Shown one piece after another: positions 6,147-12,544 of a stretch of 16,786 bases of DNA. The position numbers and the translations under genes are program-made. A model generated the notes under the pieces. That model had not been told where the DNA came from. It was given only the letters and a program-made list of their open reading frames with translations, and made no database searches. The DNA comes from Candidatus Saccharimonadota bacterium (GTDB lineage: Bacteria > Patescibacteriota > Saccharimonadia > UBA4664): positions 1-16,786 of the forward strand of contig JARIHM010000002.1 in the NCBI GenBank assembly GCA_029288275.1, written 5' to 3'. The first letter of the stretch is position 1. Every line of letters begins with the position of its first letter.

Positions 6147-6419
6147 ATGGCCACCGAAATTATTAATGAACCCGTTACTATCCTCGCCTCATTTCGGCGT
6201 GGCCTGCGCGGCGGCGGAATCGCTCAGCCAGAGATCATGCACTGGCGCGGTCGCCGCTATCGCATCGCTCGCATGGGGCTACGCTACCCTACTCAGCAAG
6301 GCCACCGCATGCTCCATCGCTTCACCTTTGTTGTAAATGAAACAATGTTTGAAGTGGAATTTGACGCCGAGAATCTTACCTGGCAACTCACCAAGACCAG
6401 CGATGGAAATCCCGATTAA
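6147..6419 (+). CDS. DUF6504-like small protein, partner of the Y-family polymerase
   Basis: The ATG at 6147 has GGAG (6138-6141) five bases upstream; a TTG frame start at 6057 lacks one and would cross the palindrome at 6076-6087. The 90-aa product contains EPVTILASF...GIAQPEIMHWRGRRYRIARMGLR, which resembles the E-P-I-x-V...P-x-x-F-x-W-R-G-R-x-Y-x-V pattern of the small DUF6504 proteins seen beside ImuB/DnaE2 or DinB polymerases in actinobacteria. The remainder (RFTFVVNETMFEVEFDAENLTWQL) is a beta-rich half that reads like a small SH3-like barrel. The gene overlaps the polymerase start by 17 bases, so the two are translationally coupled. A helper role in lesion bypass is inferred from this pairing. 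Confidence 0.65.
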   Translation: MATEIINEPVTILASFRRGLRGGGIAQPEIMHWRGRRYRIARMGLRYPTQQGHRMLHRFTFVVNETMFEVEFDAENLTWQLTKTSDGNPD

Positions 6420-7689
6420 TACCGCGTCACCGCTCACCATGCATGTGGACCTCAACGCCTGTTTTGCCATGACCGAGCAGCAAGCCAACCCTTTGCTGCA
6501 AGGACGACCTATTGCAGTTACCAATCGCTTGAGCAGTGATTGGAGCACCATCATTGCACCCTCCTACGAGGCCAAGCGGCTTGGCGTTCGATGCGGCACT
6601 CGCGTGGGCGAGGCCAAGCGGCTTGCACCCGGTATTGTTATTCTTGAAACTGATCCGCCTAAGTACCGTTATGTACATGGTGTACTTAAATCTATTTTTG
6701 AGGACTACGCGCCCCGCGTCACCATGAAATCAATTGATGAAGGCGTACTCGATTTTCGTGGTACTGATTATGTCCGGCGTGGCCGCTCGCTCCAGGCCAT
6801 CGGCTATGAGATTAAGGCTCGCATCCGCGAAGAACTGGGCAACTGGATGACCGTCAATGTCGGCATTGGGCCCAATTGGTTCTTGGCCAAGCTAGCAGCC
6901 AGCCTCAATAAGCCAGATGGACTCAATGTCATCGATCATACTAACCTCGAAGGTATTTACCTTTGCAGTGCATTAACCGATCTGAACGGCATCAACGTCC
7001 GCTTCCGAAACCGGCTTCTAGCGCAAGGTATCACCACGCCCTATGAATTTCTCCATGCCCCCGAGCAGGTCCTCACCAAGCAGGTCTTCCGAAGTATCAA
7101 TGGTCGCCACTGGTATCATCGTCTCCGCGGTTACGAGGTGGATGATATTAGCTTTGGTATGCGGCACGTGGGCAAGCAGTATGTGCTTCACCACCGGACG
7201 GCCGAGCCCCAAGAGCTACGCCAGGTTCTTTATAAACTCTGCTATTACATTAGCCGGCGGCTACGGCGTTACGATCTGGCCGCACGGGGTTTATGGCTTG
7301 ATATCAAATATACCCCAGCTCATTCGAGCGGCCATCTAGACACTCCACCAGATAGTCTTCCCCGCTGGTTTCAGCGCCACTGCTTCTCGGAGGCATTTTA
7401 TAGCCTTGAAGATCTATACGAGAAGGCGGCCTGGTTGTTTAGCCAGAGCCCGCCTGGGCTAACGGTACAGCAGTTCTCACTCACTACGTATCAATTAGGG
7501 CAACGCCAGGGCGATCAACTATACCTCTATGAGACAGCACTCCAACGGGGTGAGCGAGTAGAGCAAGCCCTCCAGGCCGTGAATGATCGCTACGGCGAGC
7601 TAACGCTTGTCCCGGCTAGTCTCCTAGGCCACGAGAAGCACGTGCCTGAGAAGATTGCCTTTGGGAGCGTGCGATATCTGACTAAGTAG
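6403..7689 (+). CDS. dinB: Y-family translesion DNA polymerase (Pol IV/DinB-like)
   Basis: The ATG at 6403 gives 428 aa. An in-frame ATG at 6439 directly before HVDLNACFA is possible. Palm motifs are intact: D16 in HVDLNACFAMTEQ and D112-E113 in KSIDEGVLDF are the three metal-binding acids, and F21 is the steric-gate position. In the first motif DinB's usual second Asp and first Phe are Asn and Cys. The fingers motif SYEAKRLGVRCGT (54-66) and the GIGPNWFLAKLAASLNKPDG stretch (154-173) are typical. The thumb HhH follows (about 190-235), then the little finger (about 255-370). QLYLY at 372-376 is a good match to the beta-clamp-binding QLxLF motif, and the protein runs 52 residues beyond it, making it longer than E. 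coli Pol IV (351 aa). It makes short error-prone DNA across lesions. Its stop overlaps that of gmk. Confidence 0.9.
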   Translation: MEIPINTASPLTMHVDLNACFAMTEQQANPLLQGRPIAVTNRLSSDWSTIIAPSYEAKRLGVRCGTRVGEAKRLAPGIVILETDPPKYRYVHGVLKSIFEDYAPRVTMKSIDEGVLDFRGTDYVRRGRSLQAIGYEIKARIREELGNWMTVNVGIGPNWFLAKLAASLNKPDGLNVIDHTNLEGIYLCSALTDLNGINVRFRNRLLAQGITTPYEFLHAPEQVLTKQVFRSINGRHWYHRLRGYEVDDISFGMRHVGKQYVLHHRTAEPQELRQVLYKLCYYISRRLRRYDLAARGLWLDIKYTPAHSSGHLDTPPDSLPRWFQRHCFSEAFYSLEDLYEKAAWLFSQSPPGLTVQQFSLTTYQLGQRQGDQLYLYETALQRGERVEQALQAVNDRYGELTLVPASLLGHEKHVPEKIAFGSVRYLTK

Positions 7690-8317
7690 CACGCGACTGA
7701 CGCAGTAACCGCACAAATTCAGCGACAGCAGCTTCCTGATGACCCGGTCGATTCTCTACCTGGTACTGATAGGAGTCGGCTAGGGGTAGCTCCTGCTTAG
7801 CAATTTCAAGACGCTGACGGATACTCACGGCTTCTTCGCCAGTGGACTGAGCACGGCGCTCTAGTTGTTCCCGAAGTTGCGCCAGCTGATCCTCTAGAGT
7901 ATCGCCAGCTGGCCGAATAAAGAAGGTTAATGCCTCAGGCACCTGATCCATAACAGCATGGGCACCCGCAACCTGGATAACCAGGATAACATCGATACCT
8001 CGAGCCAACGGCGCCATGAGAGGCTCAAGAGGCGTACCATACTGGTTGCCGTTAAAGGCCTGGGTTTCTAGGAAACCGCCCTGCTGCTTCAATTCTTGAA
8101 ATTCAGTCAGCGTACGAAAGTAATAATGCCGACCATCAATCTCATCAGCGCGGCGGGGACGGGTGGTACATGAAATTGACTCCTGCACTCGCCCGCCCTC
8201 AGCTTTGAGTACACCCTCAACAATAGTGTTCTTGCCAGCTCCGCTGGGTGCCGACACAATAATAAGCCGGCCGGAATCCGGCTTTCGTAACTGCTGCCGT
8301 AATTGCTCAATACCCAC
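7682..8317 (-). CDS. gmk: Guanylate kinase
   Basis: This 211-aa product phosphorylates GMP to GDP with ATP. Seen: the P-loop SAPSGAGKNT (22-31), the GMP-binding run ISCTTRPRR (48-56) with DGRHYYF (61-67), GGFLETQAFNGNQYGTP (80-96), and the lid/C-terminal helices. Start is GTG at 8317 with GGAG five bases upstream. Two departures: the residue after the P-loop Lys is Asn (N30), and the usual IDVQGA motif reads IQVAGA (114-119), so the conserved Asp is Gln115. The enzyme is essential in most bacteria and no second copy is seen here, so it is probably active. The gene converges on dinB and their 3' ends overlap by 8 bases without a terminator. Confidence 0.9.
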   Translation of the reverse strand: MGIEQLRQQLRKPDSGRLIIVSAPSGAGKNTIVEGVLKAEGGRVQESISCTTRPRRADEIDGRHYYFRTLTEFQELKQQGGFLETQAFNGNQYGTPLEPLMAPLARGIDVILVIQVAGAHAVMDQVPEALTFFIRPAGDTLEDQLAQLREQLERRAQSTGEEAVSIRQRLEIAKQELPLADSYQYQVENRPGHQEAAVAEFVRLLRQSRAT

Positions 8318-8350
8318 TGCCTCTCCAGCTCAGTTAAAAACAGATACATC

Positions 8351-8380
8351 ATTATAGGCCGGAGCTGGAAAGCATCACAA
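8351..8380 (-). promoter_or_regulatory. Promoter of gmk
   Basis: On minus, TTGTGA (8380-8375), 18 bases, perfect TATAAT (8356-8351). Start near 8344, 27 bases before the GTG at 8317. It diverges from nrdR, whose operator is 60 bases away. Confidence 0.75.
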
Positions 8381-8431
8381 GGCCCCGCAAGTTTTCCCCG
8401 CTTTTAGCTAAGGTTTTCCACTGGCTTATTT

Positions 8432-8437
8432 TATAGT
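8432..8437 (+). promoter_or_regulatory. Probable -10 box of nrdR
   Basis: TATAGT in an AT-rich run. No clear -35 at standard distance. A start near 8444 would fall inside the NrdR box, leaving a leader of about 13 bases. Confidence 0.4.
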
Positions 8438-8440
8438 CAT

Positions 8441-8458
8441 ATGACAATATATTGTCAT
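8441..8458. promoter_or_regulatory. NrdR box overlapping the nrdR start codon
   Basis: ATGACAATATATTGTCAT is a perfect 18-bp palindrome. Its core ACAATATATTGT fits the known NrdR operator consensus (acaCwATATwGtgt type). Its last two bases are the AT of the nrdR ATG at 8457. Bound NrdR would cover the transcription start and the initiation codon, which points to direct autoregulation. This single box is the only one found in the window. Confidence 0.8.
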
Positions 8459-8903
8459 GAAATGTCCTTTTTGCCGCGAGATGCAGACCGAAGTGTACAA
8501 TTCCCGAAGCACCAAGTTTCAAGGACAGATTTGGCGACGCCGGCGCTGTGTAACCTGCCATGAGTCATTTACCACCTATGAAGCGCCGGACCTGGGTTTC
8601 CTCCAGGTAAGAAAACGCGGTAGCCGACGGCCCCAACCCTATTCGCGAGCCAAGCTCTACGCCAGCGTGCATGCAGCCCTTGCTTCAGCACCGGACAACG
8701 GTCAGGAAGTTGTCGATGCCATTACCGATACTATCGAGGCCAAAGTGCTCGATCTGCGCCAGCGCCAGGTAAGCAGCTATGAGATCGCCCGTCTTGTACT
8801 CCTTACCCTCAAGCACTTTAACCAGCCTGCCTTCCTGCGTTACTTGTCGTACCAGACCGAGCTGGCACGCGATCCAGCCTTTAAGAAGTCTCTCAGGGCA
8901 TAG
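8457..8903 (+). CDS. nrdR: NrdR transcriptional repressor of ribonucleotide reductase genes
   Basis: The 148-aa product has the NrdR layout: an N-terminal zinc ribbon with C3-x2-C6 (MKCPFC) and C31-x2-C34 (RRRRCVTCHESFTTYE), followed by an ATP-cone (about 49-140) with KRGSRRPQPYSRAKLYASVHAAL. NrdR senses ATP/dATP and represses nrd genes. The ATG at 8457 is required because later starts lose the first cysteine pair, yet there is no Shine-Dalgarno sequence before it: the upstream bases are the NrdR box. Translation is therefore leaderless-like or relies on another signal. Length matches the family (about 150 aa). It diverges from gmk. No ribonucleotide reductase gene is present in the window. 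Confidence 0.93.
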   Translation: MKCPFCREMQTEVYNSRSTKFQGQIWRRRRCVTCHESFTTYEAPDLGFLQVRKRGSRRPQPYSRAKLYASVHAALASAPDNGQEVVDAITDTIEAKVLDLRQRQVSSYEIARLVLLTLKHFNQPAFLRYLSYQTELARDPAFKKSLRA

Positions 8904-8906
8904 AGA

Positions 8907-8935
8907 AGCCCGGTCTATGCTGCGCAGACCGGGCT
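8907..8935. terminator. GC hairpin between convergent nrdR and dgkA-like genes
   Basis: AGCCCGGTCT (8907-8916) pairs perfectly with AGACCGGGCT (8926-8935) over a 9-base loop, four bases after the nrdR stop. There is no good T run on plus (CAAATCTT) and only TTCTCT on minus. It probably serves both convergent genes. Confidence 0.55.
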
Positions 8936-8961
8936 CAAATCTTAGAACTGGGCAAAACGCC

Positions 8962-9396
8962 TCATGAGGAGGACCGACGACGCGGCGCCAACACGAGCGC
9001 AAATACTGCCACCGCGGCTCCTGCATGGATAAACACTGCTCCGGCCGACAGATGCTTGATCTCACGAATGCGCTCATCGTGCCCGGGTTGCACGTAGTTG
9101 GCCAGCTCTTCAAGTGCGGTATTGGCTGCCTCGCTGCCCAGAACTGCGGCAAACGTAAGTGCCAGTAGCGCCCACCGTTCGCGCGACAGCCGCTGCCGCC
9201 AGGCCACGAGCGTCACAAGGACGCCCACCGCCGCTTGAATGCGAATCGCCCGGCCCTTACGAAAGGCCAAAGCTGCCCCGTCGACGGCATCGAGGCCGGC
9301 CCTGAAGTCGCCCTTCACGCCCGGCATGCGGCGGGGTCGCGGCCGATACCGCCGCACTGCCTCACGAATCCGCCCTGTCTTGTGCTCAGTCGCCAT
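8962..9396 (-). CDS. DgkA-like membrane protein (diacylglycerol/undecaprenol kinase fold), active site altered
   Basis: The ATG at 9396 with AAGGA seven bases upstream gives 144 aa; a longer frame to 9459 has no ribosome site. The product has a basic N-terminus and three hydrophobic segments (about 52-66, 74-92, 116-137), as in the DgkA family of small prokaryotic lipid kinases. The family signature is recognisable as SEAANTALEELANYV (88-102) followed by EIKHLSAGAV (112-121). Aligned to E. coli DgkA, E69, N72, E76 and K94 are kept (E89, N92, E96, K114), but E28 is Ala42, D80 is Asn100 and D95 is His115. The loss of these conserved acids makes normal kinase activity doubtful. It could be a diverged enzyme with another substrate or a non-catalytic relative. 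Confidence 0.75.
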   Translation of the reverse strand: MATEHKTGRIREAVRRYRPRPRRMPGVKGDFRAGLDAVDGAALAFRKGRAIRIQAAVGVLVTLVAWRQRLSRERWALLALTFAAVLGSEAANTALEELANYVQPGHDERIREIKHLSAGAVFIHAGAAVAVFALVLAPRRRSSS

Positions 9397-9469
9397 CCTA
9401 CCGTCCTTCGTATAGGGGAACCGTGCCGGTAGCCTACCATAGCTTTTAGCCCACGCCAAGCCTTAGATT

Positions 9470-9510
9470 AAAAGAATCCACCAGAGCGCCCCTCTCGGTG
9501 GATTCTTTTT
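9470..9510. terminator. Bidirectional terminator between dgkA-like and rplY
   Basis: AAAAGAATCCACC (9470-9482) pairs with GGTGGATTCTTTT (9497-9509). With A4 on the left and T5 on the right it works on both strands; in context it ends rplY transcription on minus. Confidence 0.85.
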
Positions 9511-9545
9511 GCTTGTAAGCACCGGGGCTAGGCCCCGCTCACGGG

Positions 9546-10238
9546 CTAGTTTTTCTTATCGCGGCCCTTGTCCTTATCGCCCTCGTTCTCTTCAGATACT
9601 ACAATGGGCTGCTCCTCCTGAGCGCTCTCAGGCACGGCCTCGCCAACGGCTTCGTCTAGCTCGGCCAGCTCAGCATCCGAGCGCGGCGGTTCAACCCGGG
9701 CCACCAGGGTAGCCTCGTCTTCGATCAGCAGCTTCACGCCCTGAGGCACAGTCAGGTCGGCTACGGTGATAGTCTTCTCGAAGTCGTCTAGCACCGAAAT
9801 ATCAACCTCGATGGCCGCCGGCAGATCGCCCGGCAGCGACTCAACCTCAACCATTTCGAGGTTCTTTACCAGAATACCCTCGTCCTGGTACACCGCCGTG
9901 GACTCGCCCACAAAGTGCAATGGCACTTCGGCCTTGAGCACCTCATTCATACGTACAACATAGAAGTCGATGTGCGTTAAGCCACCCTTGAGCGGCTCAC
10001 GCTGTACATCATGCATCAGCACGTTCTTGGTGCGGCCTTCGCCGACTTTGAGAGCAATGATCTTGTTGCCGCCGGCGTGGCGATAGGCGTGCTCCGCCTC
10101 CTTGGCGCTCAATACCAACGATTCAGCCTCCACACCATGGCCATATACCACGGCAGGTAACTTGCCTTCGGCGCGCAAGCGCGCAGCTTTTTTGCCATGG
10201 GCGGTACGTTTGTGAGCTTCGAGCGTAATCTTATCCAT
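9546..10238 (-). CDS. rplY: 50S ribosomal protein L25 (bL25, CTC/TL5 form)
   Basis: The 230-aa product is the long form of bL25. Residues 1-92 are the 5S-rRNA-binding domain (ITLEAHKRTAHGKKAARLRAEGKLPAVVYG is the family start). Residues 95-185 are the CTC/TL5 beta domain (VPLHFVGESTAVYQDEGILV, VEVESLPGDLPAAIEVDIS). A charged disordered tail ends in KDKGRDKKN. It binds 5S rRNA in the central protuberance. AAAGGAG precedes the ATG by about 10 bases. It lies 23 bases after a zinc-ribbon gene that has the promoter, so it is the second gene of that operon, and it ends at the terminator 9470-9510. Confidence 0.95.
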   Translation of the reverse strand: MDKITLEAHKRTAHGKKAARLRAEGKLPAVVYGHGVEAESLVLSAKEAEHAYRHAGGNKIIALKVGEGRTKNVLMHDVQREPLKGGLTHIDFYVVRMNEVLKAEVPLHFVGESTAVYQDEGILVKNLEMVEVESLPGDLPAAIEVDISVLDDFEKTITVADLTVPQGVKLLIEDEATLVARVEPPRSDAELAELDEAVGEAVPESAQEEQPIVVSEENEGDKDKGRDKKN

Positions 10239-10261
10239 ATCAGTAACGGCTCCTTTGGGCG

Positions 10262-10591
10262 TTATTTGCTTCGCTTCACCAACGAATGCGACTTGCTGAT
10301 CCAGCGGTGGAATTCGGCGATCTCCGAGGCACTAATAGCTCCTTTGGCAGCAAACTTAGCCTCTTCGCTTTGCTTGAGGTCGTTGCCCCGCTTGCCCGTA
10401 CGCTGATCCTGAGCGCTCATAGTGGCAAGCACCGGCAGCGAGCAATTGTGGCACGATAGCTGCACAAAACAGTACAACTCAACCTCGCCCAAGAATCGGA
10501 TATCGTCAAAGTGATAGTTGGTGTCGCACGAGGGGCACTTATAGAACTCTTGCAAGTTCTTGATGAGCTCCTGAAGGTACTTTGGCTGCAT
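10262..10591 (-). CDS. Zinc-ribbon protein of unknown function upstream of rplY
   Basis: The ATG at 10591 follows a very strong GAGGAGG site at seven bases. The 109-aa product starts with a helix (PKYLQELIKNLQEFY), then a zinc ribbon with C19-x2-C22 (KCPSCDTNYHFDDI) and C47-x2-C50 (LSCHNCSLPVLATM). A polar linker with Lys and Gln follows, then a C-terminal helix (ASEIAEFHRWISKSHSLVK). No family name is recognised. Sharing a promoter and operon with L25 suggests a link to ribosome assembly or translation, which is an inference. Confidence 0.78.
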   Translation of the reverse strand: MQPKYLQELIKNLQEFYKCPSCDTNYHFDDIRFLGEVELYCFVQLSCHNCSLPVLATMSAQDQRTGKRGNDLKQSEEAKFAAKGAISASEIAEFHRWISKSHSLVKRSK

Positions 10592-10616
10592 GACGATGCC
10601 TCCTCGTTACTGTCTT

Positions 10617-10646
10617 ATTCTACCATTCCCGCCGGTCAGACACCAA
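10617..10646 (-). promoter_or_regulatory. Promoter of the zinc-ribbon/rplY operon
   Basis: On minus, TTGGTG (10646-10641), 18 bases, TAGAAT (10622-10617). Start near 10610, 20 bases before the ATG at 10591 and its GAGGAGG site. Confidence 0.65.
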
Positions 10647-10696
10647 CCTTAGCAGCAATCAGCTCCCAGATAGAACCAAACAGGCACGATGTGAGC

Positions 10697-10725
10697 TTGG
10701 CCCATGAGCCAGTATATGTTATAAA
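10697..10725 (+). promoter_or_regulatory. Promoter of the alpha-CTD-like gene
   Basis: TTGGCC (10697-10702), 17 bases, TATAAA (10720-10725). Start near 10732, 35 bases before the ATG at 10767. It diverges from the rplY operon promoter 50 bases away. Confidence 0.7.
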
Positions 10726-10766
10726 GTAGCGCAATCGCATCAGATCGCACCTCAAGGAGACTCATC

Positions 10767-11432
10767 ATGGCCAAACGCTTACGTTGGGCTGGATCCCCCA
10801 CGCTTCCGCTCTCAATGAAAGACTGGGACGAACTGGCTAGCTGGTCGCTGGCCAGCCTGAGCATACCGAGCCACAATATCTTGGCCCGCGAACACATCTT
10901 CACCCTTGGTGACCTGCTCCTTTATACGGCTGACGACCTCGGTCGGCTTGCGGGTATTGGCGGATTCAGACTAGACCGAATCAAGACGAGCCTTGCAGCC
11001 ATTGGCTTGGCCTTACCAATTACCCATCAGCTCTCCGCGGCGGCCGACTTCTGGACCAGCCTCAGTGCGTGTGAGGACGGTCCCAGCTTCCGGGTACCCC
11101 GCCACGCTATTAACCGTATTCCGCTTGGCCCAGGACCAGCTGGCCGACGCATTCAATCGGCCTCGCCCATCGTAAATGGGCTGCTAACCATGCTGGATAT
11201 CCGGGCGGTAGGACAATTCCTCAGGCTCGATATCGATACCGCCGTTCGCCATCTGATGATTGGCAAGGATTATTGGGCCCAAGAGGTCTACTGGAGCCAG
11301 TTAGGCGGATCAAATCGGGTCTTCGCCACCTATACGCAGAACCGGTTCTACGCCCTGGCACTTCACCTGTTCGCATTTAAGGTTGGTCTCAGCCAAGATG
11401 ACCGCATCCTTACCCTATTCAGGGTCAGCTAG
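10767..11432 (+). CDS. Stand-alone protein with an RNA polymerase alpha-CTD-like (HhH) domain
   Basis: The 221-aa product has AAGGAG seven bases before its ATG. Residues 22-84 (LASLSIPSHNILAREHIFTL, then GDLLLYTADDLGRLAGIGGF, then RLDRIKTSLAAIGLAL) follow the pattern of the alpha subunit C-terminal domain: L-S-x-x-x-x-N-x-L...I-x-T-x-x-E/D-L...D-L...x-x-G...L-x-x-I-x-x-x-L-x-x-x-G-L. At the DNA-contact positions of E. coli alpha, N268 is kept but R265 is Pro and K298-S299 are Phe-Arg, so UP-element binding as in alpha is unlikely. Residues 139-179 (LTMLDIRAVGQFLRLDIDTA...EVYWSQLG) look like a second, more degenerate copy. No alpha N-terminal domain is present. It may be a regulator, a decoy or simply an HhH nucleic-acid binder. 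Confidence 0.65.
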   Translation: MAKRLRWAGSPTLPLSMKDWDELASWSLASLSIPSHNILAREHIFTLGDLLLYTADDLGRLAGIGGFRLDRIKTSLAAIGLALPITHQLSAAADFWTSLSACEDGPSFRVPRHAINRIPLGPGPAGRRIQSASPIVNGLLTMLDIRAVGQFLRLDIDTAVRHLMIGKDYWAQEVYWSQLGGSNRVFATYTQNRFYALALHLFAFKVGLSQDDRILTLFRVS

Positions 11433-11437
11433 CACCG

Positions 11438-11468
11438 CTGCCCGAGACCACTGGTTTCGGGCAGTTTT
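11438..11468 (+). terminator. Terminator of the alpha-CTD-like gene
   Basis: CTGCCCGAGACC (11438-11449) pairs with GGTTTCGGGCAG (11453-11464, one G-U) over a 3-base loop and runs into TTTTATTT. It overlaps the end of the convergent minus-strand gene, whose stop is at 11467-11469. Confidence 0.87.
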
Positions 11469-12531
11469 ATTTAAGGAGCAGTTTACGCCGGCGCACCCAG
11501 TTAATCCACACCAGCGTACCAATAGCCGCAGCCATCAGAGCTACGAGCACAATGAGGGCAATAAGCTTGGCAAACGAGCCAATAGTGAGCGCTACCACAC
11601 CAAAGGCCAGGGCTACGGCGTAGAGCGTTAATACAGCCTGACGCTGATTTAAGCCCACATCAAGCAATAAATGATGAAAATGCTGCCGGTCGGCCCGGAA
11701 GGGCGAGGTGCGCTTGGCCAAGCGCCGCGTGGCCGCCCAAATAGCATCCACGATCGGAAAACCCAGCACTAGTGTAGCCGTAGCCACTTTGGCCCCAGAG
11801 TAAATCGCCAGCATGGCCAGCACCAGGCCTAGGAAATAAGCGCCAGAATCACCCATAAAGATGCGTGCTGGATAGAAATTGTACGGCAAGAAGCCAAAAG
11901 CGGCTCCGGCCAGAATGATTGCCAACAATGCCACGGCCGGCTGCTGCACATGGGGACCTACTGCCAGCAAGAACATAATAAAGGCGGCAATACCGGACAC
12001 TCCGCAGGCCAGGCCGTCGAGACCGTCGAGGAAGTTTACCGTATTAGCCAAACCTACCATCCAGAGTAAGCTCAATGCATTGGCAATGGGCGTCACATGG
12101 AAGTGCCAGCCCAGGAGATCAAGGGTAAAGCGACCATAGCTCAGATCGATCACCCCGCCGAGCGGATTAGTAATACTTGTGATGCCAATACCACCAGCCA
12201 GTGCAATGCCAGCCGCCACAAACTGCCAAATAAGCTTGGTCCAGGCAGACAGGCCGCGCATATCATCGATGACACCCACCATCACCAGTACCGTACAACC
12301 CAGCACAAGCGCGGCCAGCTGGCGCGTCAACGGCAAGAACACCGCAACAGCCACCAGGAACCCAATAAAAATGGCCAGACCGCCCAAGTAGGCAATCGGA
12401 TATTTATGGATTTTGCGCTCTTCACTCGGCCGGTCCATAATCCCGCGGGCCAGCGCATAACGGCGCACCCACGGGGTGGCAGCCGCGCTAACGGCAAAAG
12501 CTAGCCCAAATCCTAGCAGGTAGATTAGCAT
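11467..12531 (-). CDS. WecA/TagO-like undecaprenyl-phosphate sugar-1-phosphate transferase
   Basis: The 354-aa polytopic membrane protein (about 11 segments) belongs to glycosyltransferase family 4 (MraY/WecA superfamily), which moves a sugar-1-phosphate from a UDP-sugar to undecaprenyl phosphate. Motifs: RKIHKYPIAYLGGLAIFIGF (39-58), VIDD (87-90), NTVNFLDGLDGLACG (163-177), FMGDSG (225-230) and DRQHFHHLLL (281-290). The last is the H-x-H-H loop of the WecA/TagO branch and not of MraY. A typical GlcNAc-1-P transferase role is likely; the exact sugar is not visible. GGAGG lies six bases before the ATG. It is the last gene of the operon 14604-11467, 13 bases after the GT2 gene, and so likely starts the lipid-linked glycan that operon makes. 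Confidence 0.9.
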   Translation of the reverse strand: MLIYLLGFGLAFAVSAAATPWVRRYALARGIMDRPSEERKIHKYPIAYLGGLAIFIGFLVAVAVFLPLTRQLAALVLGCTVLVMVGVIDDMRGLSAWTKLIWQFVAAGIALAGGIGITSITNPLGGVIDLSYGRFTLDLLGWHFHVTPIANALSLLWMVGLANTVNFLDGLDGLACGVSGIAAFIMFLLAVGPHVQQPAVALLAIILAGAAFGFLPYNFYPARIFMGDSGAYFLGLVLAMLAIYSGAKVATATLVLGFPIVDAIWAATRRLAKRTSPFRADRQHFHHLLLDVGLNQRQAVLTLYAVALAFGVVALTIGSFAKLIALIVLVALMAAAIGTLVWINWVRRRKLLLK

Positions 12532-12544
12532 AACTCGCCTCCGG

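Noticed and set aside
12097..12504. 135-codon plus-strand frame opposite the WecA-like gene
   Set aside because: Shadow of a well-supported membrane enzyme with all family motifs.
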